Assembly (NCBI GenBank): GCA_015491055.1
Contig: WFWP01000049.1
Coordinates: 1 to 6,955, forward strand
DNA length: 6,955 nt
Direction of reading: 5' to 3'
Origin: Patescibacteria group bacterium
GTDB lineage: Bacteria; Patescibacteriota; Minisyncoccia; Phycocordibacterales; UBA2100
In this document: piece by piece, positions 1 to 6,955 of the stretch
Position numbering within the stretch: the stretch's first letter is position 1
Layout: each line of letters begins with the position of its first letter
Program-made: the position numbers and the translations under genes
The notes under the pieces: generated by a model
Seen by the model: the letters and a program-made list of their open reading frames with translations, nothing else
Databases searched by the model: none
Told to the model about the DNA's origin: nothing

Positions 1-176
1 CGTAATGCGCTTACCCTATCTTCAATAGTAAGAAAAGTTTTTGACCCGATCTGCACCAACTGTTCTACCGTACACCCCGTAATTGTGTCTCTACAATCTA
101 CATATGCACTTGTTGTAATTGGTGTTGCAAATACAAAAGTCAAAGACACTATCAATATTAATTTAGCTTTATTCAT
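1..176 (-). CDS. Exported protein of unknown function, 5' part only
   Basis: The gene starts with ATG at 176-174 and stays open for 58 codons to the left edge, so its C-terminus is missing. A stop codon (TGA) lies two codons upstream in the same frame, which fixes this ATG as the first possible Met. Residues 1-24 look like a Sec signal peptide: a short basic start (MNKAK), a hydrophobic core (LILIVSLTFVF) and a small-residue end with likely cleavage after TTSA. The mature part starts YVDCRD and has cysteines at residues 28 and 35, possibly a disulfide, which suits an extracytoplasmic location. I do not recognise the family. It lies 43 bases after atpD, where atpC (epsilon) would be expected, but a signal peptide and this sequence rule out epsilon. 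It could be read through from the atp operon or use the -10-like element at 207-216. Confidence is high that it is a gene; its function is unknown. Confidence 0.7.
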   Translation of the reverse strand, partial: MNKAKLILIVSLTFVFATPITTSAYVDCRDTITGCTVEQLVQIGSKTFLTIEDRVSAL

Positions 177-206
177 ATATCATATAACATGCGGTAATTA
201 TTTTTT

Positions 207-216
207 ATAATACCAT
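207..216 (-). promoter_or_regulatory. Extended -10 element upstream of the exported protein
   Basis: Read on the minus strand this is ATGGTATTAT, in which TGG precedes TATTAT (5 of 6 to TATAAT), the form of an extended -10 promoter. The predicted transcript start is near 200, about 24 bases before the ATG at 176. The -35 position (230-235, TGTAAA) is weak, as is usual for extended -10 promoters. The same decamer occurs at 4174-4183 and 6904-6913. No hairpin terminator separates it from atpD, so read-through is also possible. Confidence 0.35.
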
Positions 217-219
217 ACT

Positions 220-1638
<1,419 letters not shown>

Positions 1639-1642
1639 CTAC

Positions 1643-2560
1643 TTATTTCATCGCTTCAAGACCGCTGGTGATTTCACTAATTTCCGCAGTAATCGCCGCT
1701 TGTCGAGCTTTATTAAATTCACGCTTCAAGGTTTGCGCAATCTCACCGGCTTTATCGGACGCATTTTTCATCGCAACCATTCGCGCTGAATGTTCCGATG
1801 CCTTGTTTTCAAGAATGGTGTGCAACACGAAAATATTTATGAGTATCGGCAATACATCATTCAACAAATGCGATTTACTCGGTTCAATCTTATAAGAAGC
1901 GGGAGAGGTTTCATTATCTGCAAGATCCGCATACTTGCCTCTTTCGGGAATTATATTTGCGACAATTTCTTTTATTTCATTTTCCGATATGGGCAATATT
2001 CGTCTCATAATCGGCTCTTGTTCAAAGGTTGATTTAAAATTCGTATATATCACATGCGCTTCTCTAATTTTTCCGGAATATTGCATATCCAACAAATCTC
2101 TCGTGATTTCATTTATCTCTTCTTCGGTCACATCATCACTCATATTCGTAAAATCTCCATACACATTCATTTTTCTTCTTCCCGCCCATTCAACAGCCCT
2201 TTTTCCCACACAAAACCAAATTAACTCGCCGGTTCCCCCTTTAAAATTATTTGCAAAATTTTCAGCGATTTTAATCACTCCACTGTTTAAACTTCCGGCA
2301 AGACCCTTATCACTCGTGATAAGCAAAATTGCAACCATTCCGCTTGAGCGCTTCTTCACCAACGGATGCGTTCCAAACTCTTTTATCGCGCTTATCTGCC
2401 CCAATATTCTTAAAGCCGAACGAGCATATTCCCTTAAACTTAACGCTCGCTCCTGAGACTTGCGCATTTTTACCGCACTAACCGCTTCCATGGCACGAGT
2501 AACTTTGCGCGTCTTCTTCACGGAATTTATCTTATTTTTAATTTCTTTTAATCCCGCCAT
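1643..2560 (-). CDS. atpG: F1Fo ATP synthase subunit gamma
   Basis: Gamma is the central rotor shaft; its N- and C-terminal helices form the coiled coil that turns inside the alpha3beta3 ring and couples it to the c ring. The 305 residues are slightly more than the usual 285-290. The N-terminal helix has the family pattern MAGLKEIKNKINSVKKTRKVT, followed by AMEAVSAVKM (23-32). The Rossmann-like middle contains ITSDKGLAG (81-89, normally ITSDKGLCG). The C-terminal helix carries SEHSARMVAMKNASDKA (255-271) and then FNKARQAAIT. I chose the ATG at 2560 because the protein then begins MAGLKEI as in homologues; the frame stays open to a TTG two codons upstream, which adds only Met-Ile and is less likely. 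It lies 31 bases after atpA and 40 before atpD. There is no Shine-Dalgarno sequence. Base composition is AT-richer than in atpD. Confidence 0.97.
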   Translation of the reverse strand: MAGLKEIKNKINSVKKTRKVTRAMEAVSAVKMRKSQERALSLREYARSALRILGQISAIKEFGTHPLVKKRSSGMVAILLITSDKGLAGSLNSGVIKIAENFANNFKGGTGELIWFCVGKRAVEWAGRRKMNVYGDFTNMSDDVTEEEINEITRDLLDMQYSGKIREAHVIYTNFKSTFEQEPIMRRILPISENEIKEIVANIIPERGKYADLADNETSPASYKIEPSKSHLLNDVLPILINIFVLHTILENKASEHSARMVAMKNASDKAGEIAQTLKREFNKARQAAITAEISEITSGLEAMK

Positions 2561-2591
2561 AATCAATCATTTGTCAATGAGTTATAATTTA

Positions 2592-4175
2592 TCATTCATT
2601 TACACTAAACAAGTCTTTATGCGTATCTTGGAAGACGGATAACGCTTCCTTCAATTTTGCCTCACTGTCATCATCAAACGATTTATCCCGTGTAATTTTA
2701 TCTATAAGTTCCTTATATTGCCCGGACAAAAACTCTCTCAATTTTCGTTCCGCTTTTACAATATCGTTAACCGCCACAGTCTCAAAATATCCGTTAACTC
2801 CCGCATAAATCACACATGCCATGAGCGCAAATTGCACAGGTTCTCCATTTTTTTGTTTTAAAAGCTCCACAAGCCTTTGCCCCACACCGATGCGCTTTTT
2901 TGTCGCTTCGTCAAGATCCTGCGCAAATTGTATAAACGCTTCCAAATCTCTAAATTGCGCAAGCTCTATACCAAGAGACCCGCCAACTTTCTTAATCGCT
3001 TTGGTTTGCGCCGCGCTTCCCACACGCGACACGGAATTACCCACATCAATTGCAGGCATTATGCCTTTGTTAAACAAATTTGCGTCAAGAGCGATCTGAC
3101 CATCGGTGATGGAAATTACATTTGTAGGAATATATGCAGATACATCACCCTCTTGTGTTTCTATTATAGGCAAAGCAGTCAAAGAACCTCCTCCTTTTTT
3201 CTCATTCAAACGAGCGGATCGCTCCAACAATCTTGAATGCAAATAGAATATGTCTCCCGGGTATGCCTCCCTGCCGGGCGGTCTCCGCAAAAGAAGCGAG
3301 AGTTCGCGATATGCAACAGCTTGTTTTGACAAGTCATCATAAACAATTAACGCGTCCCTTCCCGAATCCATAAAATATTCTCCCAGTGCCACCCCGGCAA
3401 AAGGCGCCAAAAATTGCAATGTTGCGGATGTTGAGGCCGGCGCGGTAACCACGATAGTGTATTCCATGGCCCCGGCATCTTCAAGTTGTTGAACTATTCT
3501 TGCGGTTTTGGATTCTTTTTGTCCTATTGCCACATAAATACAAAACGGACGCGATTCTTTTGGTTCGTTTTTTTGATTGATTATCGCATCAATGGCAACC
3601 GTAGTCTTTCCGGTAAATCTGTCTCCAATTATCAATTCTCTTTGCCCGCGCCCTATCGGAAACATGGCATCAATGGCTTTAATTCCCGTGTGTAACGGAA
3701 CACTTACGCTCTGACGATCTATCACAGGATATGCGTCTCTTTCGAGAGGGTTAGTTTTTTCAGATTTTATCGGACCTCTACCATCAACAGGTTCACCCAA
3801 TGGATTAACCACTCTACCCAAGAAAGCTTCTCCAACGGGTATTGATAAAATCTTATCCGTAGACCGAACAAGCATGCCTTCGGAAACTTTTGCAGGGTCA
3901 CCGAGAACCACGGCTTTTACAAAATCTTCTTCCAAATTCAAAACCAACCCGTACAGTTTTTCATCATCACGCATGGCGTCTTCCAAGGATTTACCATCCG
4001 ATACATCAAACAAGACCATTTCCATCATTTTGGCATCCTTAAGTCCGTCAATGGTCGCCACTCCATCTCCCACACTTATCACTCTTCCAACATCACAAGT
4101 GTCCGCGTTCAAATTCAAATTTTCTATTTCAGATTTTATTCTATCTATTATTGTGTTATTTATATCATTTGCCAT
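2592..4175 (-). CDS. atpA: F1Fo ATP synthase subunit alpha
   Basis: Alpha forms the non-catalytic nucleotide sites of F1 and supplies the arginine finger to the catalytic site on beta. It has 527 residues, against about 500-515 in most bacteria. Landmarks are the N-terminal crown barrel (about 28-110), the P-loop GDRFTGKT (184-191), DDLSKQAVAYRELSLLLRRP (280-299), PGREAYPGD (300-308) and SRVGSAAQ (383-390), whose R384 is the expected arginine finger, and a helical C-terminal domain. Two oddities: the P-loop has Phe where the family consensus GDRQTGKT has Gln, and residues about 56-73 (around DVSDGKSLEDAMRDDEK) look like an insertion in the crown barrel relative to the textbook protein, which would explain the extra length. 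The start is ATG at 4175, 17 bases after atpH, with no Shine-Dalgarno sequence. The decamer ATGGTATTAT overlaps the start codon. Identity is certain. Confidence 0.98.
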   Translation of the reverse strand: MANDINNTIIDRIKSEIENLNLNADTCDVGRVISVGDGVATIDGLKDAKMMEMVLFDVSDGKSLEDAMRDDEKLYGLVLNLEEDFVKAVVLGDPAKVSEGMLVRSTDKILSIPVGEAFLGRVVNPLGEPVDGRGPIKSEKTNPLERDAYPVIDRQSVSVPLHTGIKAIDAMFPIGRGQRELIIGDRFTGKTTVAIDAIINQKNEPKESRPFCIYVAIGQKESKTARIVQQLEDAGAMEYTIVVTAPASTSATLQFLAPFAGVALGEYFMDSGRDALIVYDDLSKQAVAYRELSLLLRRPPGREAYPGDIFYLHSRLLERSARLNEKKGGGSLTALPIIETQEGDVSAYIPTNVISITDGQIALDANLFNKGIMPAIDVGNSVSRVGSAAQTKAIKKVGGSLGIELAQFRDLEAFIQFAQDLDEATKKRIGVGQRLVELLKQKNGEPVQFALMACVIYAGVNGYFETVAVNDIVKAERKLREFLSGQYKELIDKITRDKSFDDDSEAKLKEALSVFQDTHKDLFSVNE

Positions 4176-4192
4176 AATACCATGTGTGTTAA

Positions 4193-4567
4193 TTAATAAT
4201 CCCCCCTCGTCGCCCTTTCGTATATTTGCAACAACTTTGATTTAAAACTTGCGTCTGTGAGCTTGCCCTGTTTTTCTATACGATATCCGCCCACTATGTT
4301 TGGATCAATTCGCACTTGCATATCTTTTTCATAAAAAGAGTGTTTCTCAATCAACTTTTTATCCATTTCCGACGCCACGATCAAAACGGCGCGATTGTTC
4401 GCATTCTTCAAAACCAAATGTTTATACATATTCAAAATCTGAGGAAGCAATTTCAACGCCCCTCTCTTGATAAGAGATTTCTTGACACCTTCCACCACGG
4501 CACCGGCATCTTTGCCTTCATTTGCAAGTTCGTATATTGCGCGCGCGTAAATTTCGGGATTTATCAT
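4193..4567 (-). CDS. atpH: F1Fo ATP synthase subunit delta, unusually short
   Basis: Delta sits on top of F1 and joins the alpha subunits to the b-subunit stalk, so the stator does not turn with the rotor. It is recognised by the N-terminal YARAIYELA (7-15), the mid-protein RGALKLLPQIL (35-45), the C-terminal core DPNIVGGYRI (88-97) followed by LTDASFKSKL (103-112), and its place between atpF and atpA. At 124 residues it is well short of the usual 170-180. Compared from memory with the E. coli protein, the text passes from the first helices almost directly to the part matching the last helices of the N-terminal bundle (the GRLNALPDVL region), so about 50 residues in the middle of the bundle seem to be missing, while the C-terminal b-binding part is kept. 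No frameshift is seen, and both ends fit normal operon spacing (9 bases after atpF, 17 before atpA). The start is ATG at 4567. Confidence 0.92.
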   Translation of the reverse strand: MINPEIYARAIYELANEGKDAGAVVEGVKKSLIKRGALKLLPQILNMYKHLVLKNANNRAVLIVASEMDKKLIEKHSFYEKDMQVRIDPNIVGGYRIEKQGKLTDASFKSKLLQIYERATRGDY

Positions 4568-4576
4568 ATTTGCTTT

Positions 4577-5026
4577 CTAACTTAACTTTTTCCTCAAAAG
4601 ACGCTCCGCCGCCAATATGGCGACACGAGCTATTTCTTTATTGTTCTCATCCATGGTCCGTTTCGCAAGTTCTTCCGCTCTCAACAACGCGTCTTTTTTA
4701 ATCTTCTCACTTCGCTCATTCGCCTCTTCAATTATCTTTTCTCTCTCAACTTCCGCGGTGCGTTTTGACTTCTTTATTATTTCATCCGCCTTTATGGAAG
4801 CCTCGGCAACCATTTCCCTCGCATCTTTTTCAGCCCGAGCCAATTTCAAATCCGCTTCTTCCGCGCTTTTTACGCCTTGTTCTATCTTTGAACGACGCTC
4901 GTCAAGTATTCTTAAAATCGGCTTGTACAACAAATATGTCAAAACAACCAGCAAAAAACCGAAGTTGATCGCTTGTATTATAAGCAGTTTCCAATTTATG
5001 CCGAACGACGCCAATAAATCTGACAT
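4577..5026 (-). CDS. atpF: F1Fo ATP synthase subunit b
   Basis: Subunit b is the peripheral stalk that holds F1 to the membrane part. The 149 residues (E. coli 156) show the expected plan. A short periplasmic N-terminus leads into one membrane helix (about 12-34, starting NWKLLIIQAINFGFLL), then the conserved YKPILRILDERRSKIEQG (34-51), then a long, highly charged helix rich in Ala, Glu and Lys (about 45-149) that should form the right-handed b-b coiled coil and bind delta with its C-terminal end. One atpF copy and no b-prime gene are seen, so a homodimer is likely. The start is ATG at 5026 with an AT-only upstream region and no Shine-Dalgarno sequence. It is set apart from atpE by 170 bases and followed by atpH after 9 bases. 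Confidence 0.96.
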   Translation of the reverse strand: MSDLLASFGINWKLLIIQAINFGFLLVVLTYLLYKPILRILDERRSKIEQGVKSAEEADLKLARAEKDAREMVAEASIKADEIIKKSKRTAEVEREKIIEEANERSEKIKKDALLRAEELAKRTMDENNKEIARVAILAAERLLRKKLS

Positions 5027-5139
5027 ATTTTTAAAATTTTGTAATTTCTAATTTTGCAATTTTCAAACTACCGAGTTATATAATTTGCTTATTATGTATT
5101 AAATTCAAGAAAAATACACATAATTATACGAAGAAGATA

Positions 5140-5184
5140 CGGAGCACCGGTCGATACAATTATATGCCACACAAGAACGCTCCG
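5140..5184 (-). promoter_or_regulatory. GC-capped inverted repeat in the atpE-atpF gap
   Basis: The 170-base gap 5027-5196 has no gene (the longest ATG frame seen is about 9 codons) and is very AT-rich except for this element. Arms CGGAGC (5179-5184, read on the minus strand) and GCTCCG (5140-5145) pair perfectly over 6 bp around a 33-base loop; part of the loop (GGCATA with TATCGACC) could pair further. Downstream the transcript has TATCTTCTTCG, pyrimidine-rich but not a clean U-tract. Possible roles are partial termination or mRNA processing and stabilisation 3' of atpE, giving more c subunit than the rest. Exact TATAAT hexamers at 5123-5128 and 5159-5164 (minus strand) lack good -35 partners, so an internal promoter is possible but weak. 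Confidence 0.35.
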
Positions 5185-5196
5185 AAAATAAACGAA

Positions 5197-5439
<243 letters not shown>

Positions 5440-5472
5440 TTAAAATATAATAATTGCTTGTTAAATCAACAA

Positions 5473-5497
5473 CGCGCGTAATTGTACCATTCGCGCG
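5473..5497 (-). terminator. GC-rich hairpin after rpmG, possible terminator
   Basis: CGCGCG at 5473-5478 and 5492-5497 can pair, and inside them AAT (5480-5482) pairs with ATT (5489-5491), leaving a one-base bulge (5479) and a 6-base loop. On the minus-strand transcript the stem begins 16 bases after the rpmG stop and is followed by TTGTTGATTT, a T-rich but imperfect tail. It could end the upstream transcript. It also overlaps the -10 of the proposed atpE promoter, so the palindrome may instead be a protein-binding site or chance. Weak evidence. Confidence 0.3.
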
Positions 5498-5509
5498 CAC
5501 AGCAATCAA
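5481..5509 (-). promoter_or_regulatory. Promoter candidate for the atpE-atpD operon
   Basis: On the minus strand there is a -35 TTGATT (5504-5509, 4 of 6 to TTGACA), a 17-base spacer, and a -10 TACAAT (5481-5486, 5 of 6 to TATAAT) preceded by TGG, making an extended -10. The predicted start is near 5474, leaving a leader of about 50 bases before atpE. Its place directly after rpmG and before atpE fits a separate start for the ATP synthase genes. A second, weaker candidate lies closer to atpE (TTGTTG, 17 bases, TATATT). Based on consensus match only. Confidence 0.5.
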
Positions 5510-5512
5510 GTG

Positions 5513-5683
5513 TCACTTCTTCATTTCCTTGTGCTCCGTCTGAGTTCCGCACCTCTTACAAAACTTTCTCAACCTTAATTTTTCTATATTGTCTCCCTTT
5601 ACTCTTCGTGTGGTCCTGTAATTTATTTCTTTGCATGCGGAGCATTGCATTTTCTTCAATTTGTGTTTATTTGATGAAACCAT
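5513..5683 (-). CDS. rpmG: 50S ribosomal protein bL33
   Basis: A 56-residue protein of the large ribosomal subunit, beginning MVSSNKHKLKKMQCSACKE at ATG 5683 and ending HKEMKK with TGA at 5515-5513. It has the bL33 pattern: a basic N-terminus, CSAC (C14, C17), INYRTTRR (20-27), LRLRKFCKRC (36-45; C42, C45) and a closing TEHKEMK. The four cysteines make a zinc ribbon, so this is the zinc-binding (C+) form of bL33. Length is typical (50-56). It lies between the pilin-like gene (67 bases upstream) and atpE (88 bases downstream), on the same strand. A promoter candidate (5736-5763) overlaps the end of the upstream gene. No Shine-Dalgarno sequence is seen before the ATG (AATTAAAACAAT). rpmG is not a usual neighbour of atpE. 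Identity is firm despite the small size. Confidence 0.95.
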   Translation of the reverse strand: MVSSNKHKLKKMQCSACKEINYRTTRRVKGDNIEKLRLRKFCKRCGTQTEHKEMKK

Positions 5684-5735
5684 ATTGTTTTAATTACTAT
5701 GCGGACACGCGCGCGACGCCCCAAAACCGAACAAG

Positions 5736-5763
5736 AGTATATATCAAAGTTTAGAATTTGCAA
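5736..5763 (-). promoter_or_regulatory. Promoter candidate for rpmG
   Basis: On the minus strand there is a -35 TTGCAA (5758-5763, 4 of 6), a 16-base spacer and a -10 TATACT (5736-5741, 5 of 6). TGATATATA across the same place could serve as an extended -10. Transcription would start near 5729, giving a leader of about 46 bases that holds a GC-rich block (5701-5722, many CG steps) in an otherwise AT-rich spacer. No tRNA or clear stable fold was found in that block. The -35 lies within the last codons of the upstream gene. Confidence 0.4.
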
Positions 5764-6893
5764 TCCCAATGATTCCACTCTTTATTACAAACTATTTCAA
5801 TGTTTTCTTTTTTGCGCACACATTCCATAGACGAACCTGAAAATCCGCCCGGAGTCTTGCACTTAAAGTTTCCGGAGTTTTGTATATAATCATTTATATC
5901 ATCGGTCAACCTAAAATCCAACTTATACCCGTTTGCATGACTTCTGGTACCGCCTGCGTGAGTTCTTCTGCCATTTGATGCATATTTCTCATTACCTCCG
6001 GTTATGACAATTTCGCACCCACCCTTATATAGGTCGCATTCCGATTTCATTTGCAAAGCACCTGAAACGGTAACGGCTTTAAGTTTATCAACGCATGTGC
6101 CTTGATTTTTCACACCGTTTGAAAACCTGGCAACACACTCTGTGTTAAACTTAAACCCCGCATCAGACAACCTGACCCTGGCGGGACTTGAAAATACTGG
6201 CAATCTCCCGGTGGGAGATTTGTATCCACTCGGTAATTTATAACCTAAATCCGGACTAATACTGATTCCGCTCCTGTTATCTGTTAAAGGGTACGGTTGA
6301 GCGTATGCTGAATTGTATGTATACGCATTGCCGGGGTATGGGTCAATATCATCATATCTGCTTGCCGTGCCACGAATAGGCATTGGAGGGTTTACAACCC
6401 TGGTCACTTGTCCGGTATCGGCGCATTGTTTTATGGTGTTCCATTTCTCTTGCAAACCAAGCCCCACAGCAAGTTTCGTCATAATGGCATTTATTATCAA
6501 CCATGCCATTAAAATTCCCACTATACCCAACAAGGACATGCGAAATATACTCAATGCTTTGGTGACATTTTCAGATTTTCCATTATTAAACAAAAACAAG
6601 AATCCCGCATACGCAAACATAATTGAAGACAACATCACGGCTGCATATATGGAATACTGCACCAAATTTCCTATCAATTGGATGAAAGTGCACCAATTGC
6701 AAGGCGGTAGACCATCTTGCCCTCTTATTCCCGAGCAAGACACTATTCCGCCCGTAAGCCCCGGATCTGTCGCAAATTCTTGCGCATACCCCAAATTGAC
6801 ATGTGACAACATTGCCGTGAAAAAGATAAAAGATATTGCAAACAAGAACCGTAATGTATGCGCTTGCGCGCTCTTTATAAGAAACTTTGACAT
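5751..6893 (-). CDS. VirB2/TrbC-like membrane protein with C-terminal M15-type zinc peptidase-like domain
   Basis: Numbering is from ATG 6893 (380 residues). A signal peptide (1-37: MSKFLIK, a hydrophobic core, GYA before Q38) is followed by a Cys pair (C65, C68) and two membrane helices (about 69-102 and 115-144) joined by a short loop, FNNGKSENVTKA; this is the VirB2/TrbC pilin layout. A Pro/Tyr/Ser-rich linker (about 168-237) leads to a C-terminal domain with eight cysteines (253-378) and a zinc site of the M15/Hedgehog DD-peptidase kind: SHANGYKLD gives H319-x6-D326, and EWNHW gives E372-x2-H375. The likely role is an outward-facing, membrane-anchored peptidoglycan hydrolase or a secretion/pilus-linked factor; activity is inferred. 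The start is chosen because the signal peptide begins there and a promoter candidate (6904-6932) would start mRNA near 6897. ATGs at 6917 and 6950 are in frame, and the frame stays open to the window edge, so a longer N-terminus cannot be excluded. Confidence 0.8.
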   Translation of the reverse strand: MSKFLIKSAQAHTLRFLFAISFIFFTAMLSHVNLGYAQEFATDPGLTGGIVSCSGIRGQDGLPPCNWCTFIQLIGNLVQYSIYAAVMLSSIMFAYAGFLFLFNNGKSENVTKALSIFRMSLLGIVGILMAWLIINAIMTKLAVGLGLQEKWNTIKQCADTGQVTRVVNPPMPIRGTASRYDDIDPYPGNAYTYNSAYAQPYPLTDNRSGISISPDLGYKLPSGYKSPTGRLPVFSSPARVRLSDAGFKFNTECVARFSNGVKNQGTCVDKLKAVTVSGALQMKSECDLYKGGCEIVITGGNEKYASNGRRTHAGGTRSHANGYKLDFRLTDDINDYIQNSGNFKCKTPGGFSGSSMECVRKKENIEIVCNKEWNHWDCKF

Positions 6894-6903
6894 ACCGTTT
6901 GTA

Positions 6904-6932
6904 ATAATACCATTCATGATGTAAAGTACCAA
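6904..6932 (-). promoter_or_regulatory. Promoter candidate for the pilin/peptidase gene
   Basis: On the minus strand there is a -35 TTGGTA (6927-6932, 4 of 6), a 17-base spacer and a -10 TATTAT (6904-6909, 5 of 6) preceded by TGG (extended -10). The predicted start is near 6897, only about 4 bases before ATG 6893, so the mRNA would be nearly leaderless. The same decamer ATGGTATTAT is found at 207-216 and 4174-4183. Consensus match only; it also falls inside the coding frame if translation starts further upstream. Confidence 0.4.
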
Positions 6933-6955
6933 CAACCGTATAAACAACAATGCGC

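Noticed and set aside
1935..2456. Plus-strand open frame of about 170 codons opposite atpG
   Set aside because: Antisense shadow; the minus-strand gamma subunit is conserved along its length and the shadow protein has low-complexity composition.
2561..2566. TTG start for atpG two codons upstream
   Set aside because: The ATG at 2560 gives MAGLKEI, the usual gamma N-terminus.
4174..4183. ATGGTATTAT as a promoter for atpA
   Set aside because: The -10 would overlap the atpA start codon and put the transcript start inside the gene; the next in-frame Met is residue 50, and the -35 position (GGATTA) does not match.
4193..4567. atpH as a frameshifted pseudogene
   Set aside because: Both N- and C-terminal family motifs are in one frame, spacing to both neighbours is normal, and no leftover delta sequence is seen in other frames.
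5684..5750. tRNA or other structured RNA gene in the GC-rich spacer before rpmG
   Set aside because: The spacer is only 67 bases, with no cloverleaf arms, no T-loop consensus and no strong stem found by eye.
6313..6924. Plus-strand open frame of about 200 codons opposite the pilin/peptidase gene
   Set aside because: The minus-strand frame has a signal peptide, membrane helices and zinc motifs; the plus-strand product shows no coherent domain.

Overview
The window is a compact run of genes that all lie on the minus strand, so transcription goes from the high coordinates to the low ones. Its core (220-5424) is most of an F-type ATP synthase operon in the order atpE-atpF-atpH-atpA-atpG-atpD (subunits c, b, delta, alpha, gamma, beta). 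Upstream lie a 56-residue bL33 ribosomal protein gene (rpmG, 5513-5683) and a secreted membrane protein of about 380 residues (5751-6893). That protein joins a VirB2/TrbC-like two-helix pilin module to a C-terminal domain carrying M15 / DD-carboxypeptidase zinc ligands. Downstream, the first 58 codons of another exported protein run off the left edge (176-1). No gene is supported on the plus strand.

The organism is probably a member of the Candidate Phyla Radiation / Patescibacteria, most likely Parcubacteria-like. This is an inference from four things: the VirB2-like plus zinc-peptidase protein, a type I recall from those genomes; the abbreviated ATP synthase operon; the very short delta subunit; and the absence of clear Shine-Dalgarno sequences before any start. 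No 16S rRNA or other phylogenetic marker is present to confirm it. All proteins read through with the standard code.

The ATP synthase set looks functional at the catalytic level. Beta has its P-loop and catalytic Glu, alpha has its P-loop and arginine finger, c has its membrane carboxylate, and gamma has its terminal coiled-coil signatures. Two genes usual in such operons are not in place: atpB (subunit a, the stator half of the proton channel) does not precede atpE, and atpC (epsilon) does not follow atpD. The c ring looks proton-type rather than sodium-type. Delta is only 124 residues and appears to have lost the middle of its N-terminal helical bundle.

Regulation can be read in part. A good promoter candidate (-35 TTGATT, 17-base spacer, extended -10 TGGTACAAT) sits just after rpmG and points at atpE. 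The decamer ATGGTATTAT, an extended -10 type element, occurs three times on the minus strand, each time at or near a gene start. A 170-base AT-rich gap with a GC-capped inverted repeat separates atpE from atpF and could help set the high c:other subunit ratio.
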